From Petunia secreta (Eukaryota; Streptophyta; Magnoliopsida; Solanales; Solanaceae): a stretch of 64,000 nucleotides of DNA. Each line of letters starts with the position of its first letter. Positions within the stretch are counted from its first letter, which is position 1. The DNA lies in the NCBI GenBank assembly GCA_029990175.1, contig JARKIP010000038.1, forward strand, positions 22,885,501 through 22,949,500, in the 5' to 3' direction. Under the pieces are notes generated by a model. It was not told the origin of the DNA. It ran no database searches and saw nothing but the letters and a program-made list of their open reading frames with translations. Position numbers and translations under genes: made by a program. Below, piece by piece: positions 1-9,325 of this stretch.

Positions 1-1974
1 CAAGCTTCGTATTCTGCCGTATTATTGGTACACCAGAAACGAAGTTGCGCAGCCGCCGGATAGTAATGACCTGTCGGAGATATGAGAACGGCCCCGATAC
101 CATCACCTTTAGAGTTAGAGGCCCCATCAAAATAAAGCTTCCAATAATGATCATCTTCAGAGGACAACTCTTCAATTATGTCAACCTCTTCATCAGGAAA
201 GTATGTCTTGAGAGGTTCATACTCATCATCCACTGGATTCTCGGCCAAATGATCGGCCAAAACCTGGGCTTTCATTACAGTACGGGTGACATAGACTATG
301 TCAAACTCTGTGAGTAACATTTGCCACTTGGCGAGCCTTCCCGTTGGCATCGGCTTCTGGAAGATATACTTCAGTGGGTCCATCCGGGATATGAGGTAAG
401 TAGTGTATGACAACAAATAATGCCTCAGCTTTTGTGCTACCCAAGTGAGGGCACAACATGTTCTTTCCAACAAAGTGTACTTGACCTCATAATCCGTGAA
501 CTTTTTGCTCATGTAGTAGATGGCCTGCTCTTTCTTGCCTGTGGAATCGTGCTGACCTAGTACACATCTAAATGAATTATCCATCACCGACAAATAGAGG
601 AACAAAGGTCGGCCTGGCTCTGGTGGGACCAACACAGGTGGATTTGACAAGTATTGCTTGATTTGGTCAAAAGCCGCTTGGCATTCCTCAGTCCACTTGA
701 CTGCAGCATCTTTCTTTAGCAGCTTGAAGATTGGTTCACAAGTTGTAGTGAGTTGAGCGATGAACCTACTGATGTAGTTCAATCTTTCGAGGAAGCTCAT
801 GACTTCTTTCTTGTTCTTTGGCGGAGGCAACTCTTGTATAGCTTTGATCTTGGAAGGATCCAATTCAATGCCTCGCCTGCTGACAATAAAACCCAATAAC
901 TTTCCAGCTGGAACGCCGAATGCACATTTAGCCGGATTCAACTTCAAATTGTATCTTCTAAGCCTTTCAAAGAATTTCCTGAGGTCTTTAACATGATCCT
1001 CTGCTGTTCTTGATTTGATTATCACATCATCCACATACACCTCAATTTCTTTGTGTATCATATCGTGAAAGACGGTTGTCATGGCTCTCATGTACGTTGC
1101 CCCAGCATTCTTCAAACCGAATGGCATGACTCTATAATAAAAGGTTCCCCAAGGCGTGGTGAATGCCGTCTTTTCTGCATCATCTTCATCCATCAGGATC
1201 TGGTGATATCCGGCATAGCAATCCACAAAAGACTGGATCTCATGTTTAGCACAGTTGTCTATGAGAATGTGAATATTAGGCAAAGGGAAATTATCCTTCG
1301 GACTGGCCATGTTCAAATCTCGATAGTCAACACAAATTCTCGTCTTTCCGTCTTTCTTGGGTACTGGCACGACATTGGCCAACCAGGTGGAATATTGAAG
1401 CGATTGAATCACCTTTGCTGATAGTTGCTTCATAATCTCATCATGAATTTTCTTGCTCACATCTGTCTTGAATTTCCTCCGAAGTTGCTTGACCGGAGGG
1501 AAACCAGGATTAATCGGCAACTTGTGAACCACCAAATCTGTGCTCAAACCGGGCATGTCATCATATGACCAAGCAAACACGTCTCTATAGTCAAACAAAA
1601 CCTGGACTATGTCATCTTTCACTTTTGGTTCAGCGTGCATGCTTATCTTGGTTTCTCTAACATCATCGGGACTTCCCAAATTTATATTTTCTGTGTCATC
1701 CAGATTGGGCTTAGGCTTATTTTCAAATTGTTCTAACTCTCCATTTATTTCACTCTCGGCTCTCTCCTCATCATATTCTTCCTCAAAGGTTTCTTCCCTA
1801 TCAGCCTCTTTCATGTCGTCTACCTCCTCAACTGTCATTTCATACTCACTCCACCTCCCATCATTAATTTCCTTTATTTCTGGTTGGTTCAATGAGACCA
1901 AGTTAAACTGTGTGTTTAGATCAGGGCGTGATTTCAGCATGCATGTCATGTTATTAAGGCCATCAGAAACATAG
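1..1974 (-). CDS. Ogre reverse transcriptase / RNase H exon (partial, runs off window)
   Basis: The frame stays open to position 1. It encodes the Ty3/gypsy RT core, with motifs VDYRDLNKAS-like, FVDCYAGYHQI and the catalytic YVDD, then RNase H, then a second archaeal-type RNase H (LYFDGASN, and NNTAEYEA near the window edge). The product would be a polyprotein part that copies element RNA into DNA. I start the exon at 1974 because a pyrimidine-rich tract ending in AG precedes it and joining there keeps the frame with protease. The first ATG in this exon (about 1838) is not needed if it is spliced. In copy 1, LNKASP reads LNMASP and AWGT reads PWGT, which are likely decay. Confidence 0.8.
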
Positions 1975-2160
1975 CTACAGAAAGAAATAAGGAACAAAAT
2001 TAGGAAAGTAAAGAGATATAATAAGGAGACAAGAACATGTCTTGCTTTTCATTGAATTTGAAAGATAAAAGGGTTTGACATCATACGAGCAAAATAAATA
2101 TACTTGGATTACAACCCTTAGAATAACCAAGTATACAGAAAGGATAACAAAACTTGCTAC
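1975..2160 (-). other. Predicted Ogre intron between protease and RT
   Basis: On the minus strand a GT donor follows GGCTATTG (GT at 2160-2159), and a T-rich acceptor TTTCTTTCTGTAG ends at 1975. Removing the 186 bp joins the frame that follows protease to the RT frame with no shift. Ogre elements are known for an intron at exactly this point. The same sites and length occur in copy 2 (14746-14931). The splice sites are read by eye. Confidence 0.6.
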
Positions 2161-4022
2161 CAATAGCCCCTCCTAGTGGGGAGAGGCGTAGATTCCCAGT
2201 TGTTCAGCTTCACATCAGGGCCAATGTCCTAGATTTATGCATTGCTAGGTCCTTCGCCAGTTTGCACCATGTTGATGCCAAAGACGTGCCTCAGGTCCGA
2301 CAGTAGCTTCCTTTGTTCTTCAGTCTCCTCAGTATTCTTGGAAGCGGCCTTGCCTCCACTAGGCCTTGTGAAACATTGAGCGAGGCAAGGGACAGGCTTC
2401 TCGAGAGACCATTCTTGTTTCTTCATCTTCCTAGCTCTTGCTCTGTCTGCAGCTGTGGGATTGTATCCCAGACCCCAGGTTCCTCGAATGCCAAGTGGAC
2501 TAATTAGACGCGACATTCCTTGTTGCGCTGCCCCGAGACATTTTCCGGGTTGGAAACCATGCTTCAACATTTCCGTAGCCATCATGACTGCCGCTTCTGA
2601 CAATCTTGCTTGGGGCAAAGGCTTGCCTTCAGGAACCTCTTCCACATTGACTGCTTCAAAGGCTTGGTACATCAGAGTTGGGCTATCATTGGTGACCTCG
2701 ATAACTGGAATAGACGGATCCTTGTAGATTGACAAATCTCCCTCTCCGTGTACCATGATCATCTCACGATTCCATTCAAACTTGATAGTCTGGTGTAAGG
2801 TTGATGGTACTGCGCCTGCCATATGGATCCAGGGTCTTCCCAACAACAGGTTGTAAGACGAATCCATATCAAGAACTTGGAAATCGATAGCAAAATCCAC
2901 GGGCCCGATTGTCAGTATTAATTCTATCTCACCAATCGATTGTCGTTTCTCTCCATCAAAAGCACGGATACTCATGGTGTTTGTTCGAATTTTGTCCATG
3001 TTGACTTTCAATCTCTTTAAGGTAGACAATGGACATATGTTCAAACCGGACCCACCATCAACTAGTACCCTTGTGACATAAGAATTGTCACACTTGACAG
3101 TCAGATGCAGTGCTTTGTTGTGACCAGTGCCTTCCATTGGCAGTTCCTCGTCGGTGAAAGTGATCCTATTTACCTCAAAGATACGACTTGCGACTTCTTC
3201 AAGATTGCTGACGGTTATCTTCTCGGAGACATGAGCCTCATTCAGTATTTTCAACAGAGCATGACGGTGTGCCTCAGAATGCATCAACAAGGACAACAAA
3301 GAAATTTGAGCAGGGGTCTTCCTCAGCTGCTCCACAATGGAGTAATCTTGCACTCTCATCTTCTTAAGGAATTCCTCCGCCTCTTTCTCTGTGACAGGTT
3401 CCTTGGCGGGGCCATGATTTTCTCTAGCCTGCTTTGCTTTTCTTAACTCTTCCGGGGTAAAGCACCGCCCAGAACGAGTAATACCGCCAACTTGTGTTGT
3501 TTCCGCTACAACCTCTTTTCCTTTGTATGTTACCAATGCCTTGTCATAATTCCATGGGACAGCATTAGTGTTTCTCACAGGAATCTGAGGTGCACTCTTT
3601 ATGACAACAGGATCACACAGCTTGTTTTGATCATCTTCACAGGGTGTTCTTCTTATAACCAACTTTGGTTTGGCCACACAATCCGCCTCCTCTCCATTTT
3701 TATTGGTCCTTTGGATTACCAATTTTGGTTTTTCAGCCACCTTTTCCTTTCGCTCAACTGTCCTTCTCAATGTCAATACTGGCTTGTTTGGCTGGATAGG
3801 ATGCCCCACTTTCCCCGGCACAACCGAAAGAATTGGTTGCATCCTTTCCACTCCAATTGTTATAGCATCGACTGACACTATTGGCCTCGCAGATTCGTCT
3901 TCGAATCCCCCTTTACATACACCCACCATGTGTACATCATGGACCGGCAAAGGATTGCGATTAATGTTCGGCGTTTCTGCATCTTCGATCACAATTTGGT
4001 TATTGTCAATCAGATCTTGCAC
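2161..4022 (-). pseudogene. Ogre aspartic protease region with G-patch, broken from gag
   Basis: The open frame 4022-2235 (595 residues) contains a retropepsin-like site (LVDGGSG, with DGGS in place of the usual DT/SGS), the flap-side motif LLLGRPWIH, and a glycine-rich G-patch-like segment near the C-terminus (GFQPGKCLG...GLGYNP). It should cleave the polyprotein. It is separated from gag by one nonsense change: a tyrosine codon read as TAT in copy 2 is TAG here. A TAA also cuts the C-terminus two codons before a TAG shared by both copies. Reading on past that TAG gives an in-frame segment up to the intron donor. Confidence 0.8.
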
Positions 4023-4037
4023 TGCCTTCTTGAGATA

Positions 4038-5783
4038 CTAACAATCTTCTGTATCATGTCCTGGTGCGCCCGAATGGTATTCACAATGCCGAGAGTGGTC
4101 CACTTTCCCAATGGGCTGCATGTTTCCTTGAATTGGCTTTATCATATCCAAGGCTCTCAATTTCTCGAAGATACTGGTGTAAGATTCTCCGATTGGTATA
4201 AATTCTCTCTTTTTCTCCTCTCGGGCTTTCCTGAATTCAGCTCTTGGACGGAAGCCTGCAGGACCTCTTGGTCGGTAGGTAGGGTTTGGCGGAGCCTGAT
4301 AATTGTTAGGCGGAGCTTGGTGAATGTGATATGCAGGCTGTGGGGCTGGGGCACGCCATTGCGGATAGGATGTTGGAGCATATGGCTGTGCTGCATGTAC
4401 AGAGTATTGGGGTGGAGGCACGTAGTATTGAGCATTTTGTGGTGGGTAATAGTGTTGTAAAGGGGGTGTTTGTGGAGCTTGGTATGAATTATGTTGACTG
4501 TATCGCTCCTCGTTCCACTTTCGCGGACCTGTCCCTACCATGGATACATCCTCTTTCTTCTTCTTACCAAACCCTGCTGCCCCGGTCTGCACAGCCTGTG
4601 TAGTCGCCTTTCGTACAGTCTGGCTCACAATCTTACCAGCTTTGACTCCCCTCTCAATCATTTCTCCCATCTTGACGACTTCACTAAACGGTTTCCCAAA
4701 TGCGGCGATCAATGAACCATAGAACGCCTCATCCTGCGCCTCGATGAACAAACGGACCATGTCGTCGTCCGGGATTGCGGGGCTCACTCGAACGGCCTGC
4801 TCGCGCCATCTGAGGGCGTACTCCCTAAAGCTTTCACTTGACTTCTTTTTTATCGCATCCAAAGAGGATCGATCTGGCAAAACTTCAATGTGGTACTTGT
4901 ACTGGTCGTAGAATGCTTGTGCCATATCCTCAAATGACAACCATTTAGTTAAATCCTGCCTCATGAACCATTCGGCAGCTGCGCCCCCCAAGCTTTCAGA
5001 AAAGTAGGCTATCAACAATTTGTCTTTCTTGACCCCTCTCATTTTGTTGCAGTAGGTCTTCATATGAACCCTCGGATCTCCTTGCCCGGTGTATAGATCA
5101 AACTTTGGCACTATGAACCCATCTGGCAATTGCAATTCAGGGTAGGGACAAAGATCCTTGAAAGATATGTTAGTATGATCTCCATATCCTTGAATGGTCC
5201 TTACTGCTTGTTCTAGGCCCTTCATCTTTCTCAGAACCTCGCTCTCATCCAGCTTTCCTGATCGATCAACCTCAACTTGAGACTCGTGATGGAACCCCTG
5301 ATCATATGAGTCACTGTGTCGGAAATGGGGTTCATGGTGCTGATCATAATGATGATCCCCAGCCTGGAGATGTGGTTCACTGTTGGATCTGGCCATGGCA
5401 GGCTTAACTGGGCCCCGAAAAACGAGAACCTGTGGGGGAGGTGGTCCATACTGTCCTTGTGGTGGATGTTGTCCATACTGCCCTTGTGGTGGATGTGGTG
5501 GTTGTGGCGCATGAGGGCGCACTTCAGTTTCTTTCGTTGCACCATGGTTAGGTCCAAAACCAGGGGGATAGGTCGGATCCTCGACCGCCGTAGACGTGCC
5601 TGGTGCTCGCTGGCTAGCTGTTGGCACCAGCCCCTCTAGGAGGTTTGGCATGGGAGGAGGTGCCCGTCCCGTGGTTATCGCATGATGCATGTCTACCAGG
5701 AATTGCTTCAGAGTCAGGGCCTCTTCTGTCGTCTTATCATTTTCTTCAGAACCGGCATCAGATTTGTCGCCTTCAGTGGCCAT
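4038..5783 (-). CDS. Ogre gag (capsid), truncated by a nonsense codon
   Basis: This encodes a Ty3/gypsy gag protein that packages element RNA. The retrotransposon gag domain is visible mid-protein (AAEWFMRQDLTKW, then RSSLDAIKKKSSESFREYA). It is preceded by a proline/glycine/histidine-rich stretch and followed by a proline/tyrosine-rich linker and a Cys/His cluster (CEYHSGAPGHDTEDC). I choose the ATG at 5783 (MATEGDKS) because the longer frame from 5891 begins in non-gag-like sequence with a possible acceptor just before it. The frame stops directly after the Cys/His cluster at a TAG that is a tyrosine codon in copy 2, so gag-pro was originally one reading frame. Confidence 0.8.
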   Translation of the reverse strand: MATEGDKSDAGSEENDKTTEEALTLKQFLVDMHHAITTGRAPPPMPNLLEGLVPTASQRAPGTSTAVEDPTYPPGFGPNHGATKETEVRPHAPQPPHPPQGQYGQHPPQGQYGPPPPQVLVFRGPVKPAMARSNSEPHLQAGDHHYDQHHEPHFRHSDSYDQGFHHESQVEVDRSGKLDESEVLRKMKGLEQAVRTIQGYGDHTNISFKDLCPYPELQLPDGFIVPKFDLYTGQGDPRVHMKTYCNKMRGVKKDKLLIAYFSESLGGAAAEWFMRQDLTKWLSFEDMAQAFYDQYKYHIEVLPDRSSLDAIKKKSSESFREYALRWREQAVRVSPAIPDDDMVRLFIEAQDEAFYGSLIAAFGKPFSEVVKMGEMIERGVKAGKIVSQTVRKATTQAVQTGAAGFGKKKKEDVSMVGTGPRKWNEERYSQHNSYQAPQTPPLQHYYPPQNAQYYVPPPQYSVHAAQPYAPTSYPQWRAPAPQPAYHIHQAPPNNYQAPPNPTYRPRGPAGFRPRAEFRKAREEKKREFIPIGESYTSIFEKLRALDMIKPIQGNMQPIGKVDHSRHCEYHSGAPGHDTEDC

Positions 5784-6377
5784 GTTACCAAATGGAATTT
5801 CAGATCTTTTTGAGAGTGGGGTAATGGCAGAGTGCTGCACCGAATCACTGGTAATCTGTACTTGTCTAATGCAAAACAGGTTAGGAAACACGATATTTAT
5901 GAGCCAAGCGCGCCTACAAGCCTAAAGTCGTCATGCATCATCCCGAATCAAGACAAAGCGGGTCTTTTCTTTTCTTTTTCTCTCTCTTTTTTTTTTTTCT
6001 TTTTTCTTCTTCCTTCTCTTTTTTTTCTCTTTTTTTTTTCTTTTCTCTTTTCTTTCGCTCTTTCATATCATATATTTTTTCAATGTAAGAGGGGTCCAAA
6101 ATCAGATTGAAAAAGGAAGAAAAATGTATTTAAGATAATAAAGAGACACAATTTAGGATTTTCTGATTTCCTTTCATAAATGCCGAAACAGTACAATATA
6201 ACAAGCCCGCCGACAACATGGGGCAATAGTAGTACTCCTAAAAAATTAAAACAGACAAACTAGACCGACTGTTCGAAATAGAAATGCCAATACATAATAA
6301 AAGCTACAATCTGTCCAAGATGCTAAATGAATGACAAAAGGCAATGAGCTGCATCATCTCGGACTGGCATATATCTG
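5784..6377 (-). promoter_or_regulatory. Spacer between Ogre ORF1 and gag with long purine tract
   Basis: This 594-bp spacer has no convincing gene. On the element's sense strand it holds an almost pure A/G tract of about 105 bases (plus-strand coordinates about 5957-6063, T/C on the plus strand). It lies immediately upstream of gag, where it could serve as an internal priming tract or leader element. That role is inference; the tract is what is seen. Confidence 0.4.
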
Positions 6378-8291
6378 CTAAGGTGATCCGGGTCCTGCCT
6401 CATCTGGCTCCTCTGGATCTGACTCAAATGGCTCGTCGAGATCTTCCTCTGGTGGCTCCTCGGGATCTGCTGGTGGGCCTTCCACCAAGGTGCGGCGCAA
6501 TCCAGCCAAATTTTCTGCAACTCTGGTGACGAAGGGAAGCACATGTGGAAGTAGGTCCTCCGCGGGCAACCTCCTATAGTCACTGATAGCCTGTGCCACA
6601 TATATAGCAGAGTTATAAACCTGCCGATAAACTATACTGATAGTCTGTCCTGCAGCCTGTATATCCTGAAGTCGGCTCTGTGCTAGCTCCCTGAGCTGCT
6701 CTCCCTGCTCCAGTGCCTTGTCGAGTCGAGCTCGAGCATCCATGGCATCCTGACGCTGATAATCCTCCCTTATCATGCTCTCGGATAAAGCTGCCCTATC
6801 GGCATCCCTCACTGCCAATGCCTCAGAGTGCAACTCACGGAGTCGTCTAACTGTATCTAGGTGCTGGTGTGCCAAACCCTCACTCTCAAACTGGGCGGCT
6901 CGAGCGGCATCCCTCTCCGCGCGAAGACGGTGGACCAAAGCCGAGTACTCCTTCTCAACATCTGCTCTGTGCATCGCCATCCTCACCTCTATCTTGCACT
7001 CTTCATCATAGGGTCCTTTGATTGGCTTTGTAGGCAAGGCTACAAAAACATGTTGCCGACCATACCAGAAAACATACTCAGGGGTGACCATGCCCCTGTA
7101 TCGATCCGAGATCTTTGTGGTACGGGGCATACTCTTCCTATTTTTCCAGAGATCGCACCACTGCCTAGCTTCAGGAAACCCCAAAGTAATAGGCTCGAAG
7201 GAGTACCTACTCACGTCCTCAACCCTTGGGACATCCTGAACACGCCCCAACTGTCGCAGCACACGTGTAGGGCAATAAGGCTCAGTACCTCTATGACCAA
7301 AAAGTACAAGGAATGGATGGTTCCTTCTATCATAATCGACACAACCATAAACTACCTCTCCCGAAGGGAACCAGCTAACCTGCCACCGGATGCTCTCTGA
7401 AGTAAGCGCCTCCACATACTGTGTCCAATCATCTACACTCACCGGTAAGACAACATCTCTAATGCGCCAGTGATGGGTGCCCAAATGGCATTTGGGCGCA
7501 TCGGGGAGTAGTGCAGGGTCAGAACGTCCCAGTAGGTGCTCGATGAACCAAACTTGCAACATCAGGTTGCAACCCTCGAAAAATCGGTCCTTTCTTTCTT
7601 TGCAGCGGGTCAAAGCACGGTAGATACTACCCAGAATCATAGGCACAATAGTGACATCTCTCAGTCCTCCAAATAAAGCTTTCATCACCCTGCTGAGATG
7701 GATAGATATTTGTCCATTTTCCGACGGAAAGACCATAGTACCTAAGAAAGCGAGAACAAATGCATTTGCCCTGAATGTAAGCCACTCCTTATGCCCCCAT
7801 TTGAGGTCAAACTCTGGTAGATATGTCGTGTAACCGTCAGCCTTCCCATAACGAGCAAAAAGATAATCCAAACTGATAAATCCTGACGATACATCAATCT
7901 GTGTATCCTGGCGCAGATGCATGTATGTCAAGAACTCCTCCCTACGTACAAATCGAGGCACTATGCACTGCTTGCCCAACTCTTTCTTAATTAATCCTGC
8001 AATCTCCTCTAATGTGGGGGTCATCTCGAAACCATGGAATACAAAGGTGTTTTGAGACGGCTCCCAATGCTGAATCAAGACATTAATTAACTCCCGGCGC
8101 GGGGGAAACCCGGGTCTCAAAAGATGCGACATCTCACCCATCCTACCATTGACATTCATCCGGTTGGAATCACTCATATTATACCACCAGTTCCTCAAAT
8201 CGAGAGGTGCCTCGTCAACCATCCTAATGGCTGGTGGCGTAGAACCCTCAGGAAATTTCCTCTTCCCTACTCTAGACGACGATGCAGCCAT
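6378..8291 (-). CDS. Ogre ORF1 (DUF7745 / plant-mobile-domain-like protein)
   Basis: An intact 637-residue frame lies upstream of gag. The N-terminal half resembles the DUF7745 / plant mobile domain family found in Ogre ORF1 (PLDLRNWW near residue 30, TPTLEEIAGL near 90, FEGCNLMLQVWFIEHL near 240). The C-terminal third is Ala/Arg/Glu-rich, looks like a coiled coil (about residues 440-560) and ends in an acidic Pro/Glu tail. The family's molecular role in the element is unknown. The ATG at 8291 follows no better upstream start. This is the only fully open frame of copy 1, which is notable given the stops in gag-pro. Confidence 0.75.
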   Translation of the reverse strand: MAASSSRVGKRKFPEGSTPPAIRMVDEAPLDLRNWWYNMSDSNRMNVNGRMGEMSHLLRPGFPPRRELINVLIQHWEPSQNTFVFHGFEMTPTLEEIAGLIKKELGKQCIVPRFVRREEFLTYMHLRQDTQIDVSSGFISLDYLFARYGKADGYTTYLPEFDLKWGHKEWLTFRANAFVLAFLGTMVFPSENGQISIHLSRVMKALFGGLRDVTIVPMILGSIYRALTRCKERKDRFFEGCNLMLQVWFIEHLLGRSDPALLPDAPKCHLGTHHWRIRDVVLPVSVDDWTQYVEALTSESIRWQVSWFPSGEVVYGCVDYDRRNHPFLVLFGHRGTEPYCPTRVLRQLGRVQDVPRVEDVSRYSFEPITLGFPEARQWCDLWKNRKSMPRTTKISDRYRGMVTPEYVFWYGRQHVFVALPTKPIKGPYDEECKIEVRMAMHRADVEKEYSALVHRLRAERDAARAAQFESEGLAHQHLDTVRRLRELHSEALAVRDADRAALSESMIREDYQRQDAMDARARLDKALEQGEQLRELAQSRLQDIQAAGQTISIVYRQVYNSAIYVAQAISDYRRLPAEDLLPHVLPFVTRVAENLAGLRRTLVEGPPADPEEPPEEDLDEPFESDPEEPDEAGPGSP

Positions 8292-9304
8292 GTCACCTAT
8301 TTTTTTATTTTTTTAAAAATAAATAGAATAAAATTAGGACTATGCAAACTTGGACATATTGTAGAATAACTTGAAAAAGGGGCGGGCCAAACCCAACAAA
8401 ATATTTAAACAATTGACTAGCCCGGACAATAATAATAACAAAAAAAATTCCTTCATTTTTTTTTTTTGAAAAATTTTCCATTATAACGACACTAAATATA
8501 CTTGCCGATATTCTTTTTCTTTTTGTTTTTCAAGTCAAAATTGGCTACGACAATGACGCAAAAATTGGGATTGAATTTACATGAACTTAGTCGTTATAAC
8601 GGCATAAAAAATTGACTCAAAAAATTTTTGTCAATGAAAGGGTGACAAAACAATTGCTAAATTTCTGAAAAAAATCTGAAATTGCCCCTCTCAAAACAAT
8701 CTCCCTTTCCCTTATTTTCTTTTCCTTTGTCCTCTTTTTCCATTTTTTTCGAATAAGCCCGCTTTCCTCGACTAACGGTCAGCATAACGCCTTTCTAAAT
8801 GCAACACATAACATGCTTGGGCCCTGAAGGCCCACTCGAGCAGAAGGAGTCTGCCTAGACAGGCGCAGTACTTGGGGGGGCACCGTACCTCACTAAATCC
8901 AATGATGTGCAGATAATTCGGCCTAAATTGGAGCGGGTCAAACTCTAGGTGACTCAATGGGTTCATGATCTAATGATTCAGCCAATTGGAAGTGCCTCAG
9001 GGGTACCGGTCGACAACGTCTAACGGCCTAACCCAACGCACCTCCTCCTAAAACAGGGTTAACTTTTTGTGCCCGAAGACACGACAGAAATTCCAGCCGA
9101 CAAAGCGAAACTGGCGTGTATGTGTGCAGTGTTCCAGAAGACTCAGAGGTTTGCGGAAGAAGACAGTTTATATACAGTTCAACAATATCAAAGCAGTAAC
9201 ATTCGACTTTCATGTGATAACGGCAAGAATATAACAACCAAATATTTAATAAATTAAAAATGCGACAATTTTATCAAAGCCGGAGATTCTAGTTTTCACT
9301 AATT
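8292..9304 (-). other. Ogre 5' untranslated leader
   Basis: This is about 1 kb between the PBS and ORF1. It has A/T-rich tracts and no frame resembling a known protein. In full-length elements it is the leader of the genomic RNA. I see no further structure that I can support. Confidence 0.5.
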
Positions 9305-9322
9305 TCCCCAGCGGAGTCGCCA
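9305..9322 (-). other. Ogre primer binding site
   Basis: On the minus strand the 18 bases TGGCGACTCCGCTGGGGA follow the LTR end (TGACA) after three bases. They begin with TGG, complementary to a tRNA 3' CCA. Ogre elements are reported to use tRNA-Arg; the tRNA identity was not checked here. Confidence 0.75.
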
Positions 9323-9325
9323 AGC

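Noticed and set aside
1975..2163. 62-residue frame at the Ogre protease-RT junction
   Set aside because: It lies in the predicted intron, has a hydrophobic random look and is present in both copies only because they are near-identical.
6344..8369. Several plus-strand frames opposite Ogre ORF1
   Set aside because: They are antisense shadows of ORF1 with no independent protein resemblance.
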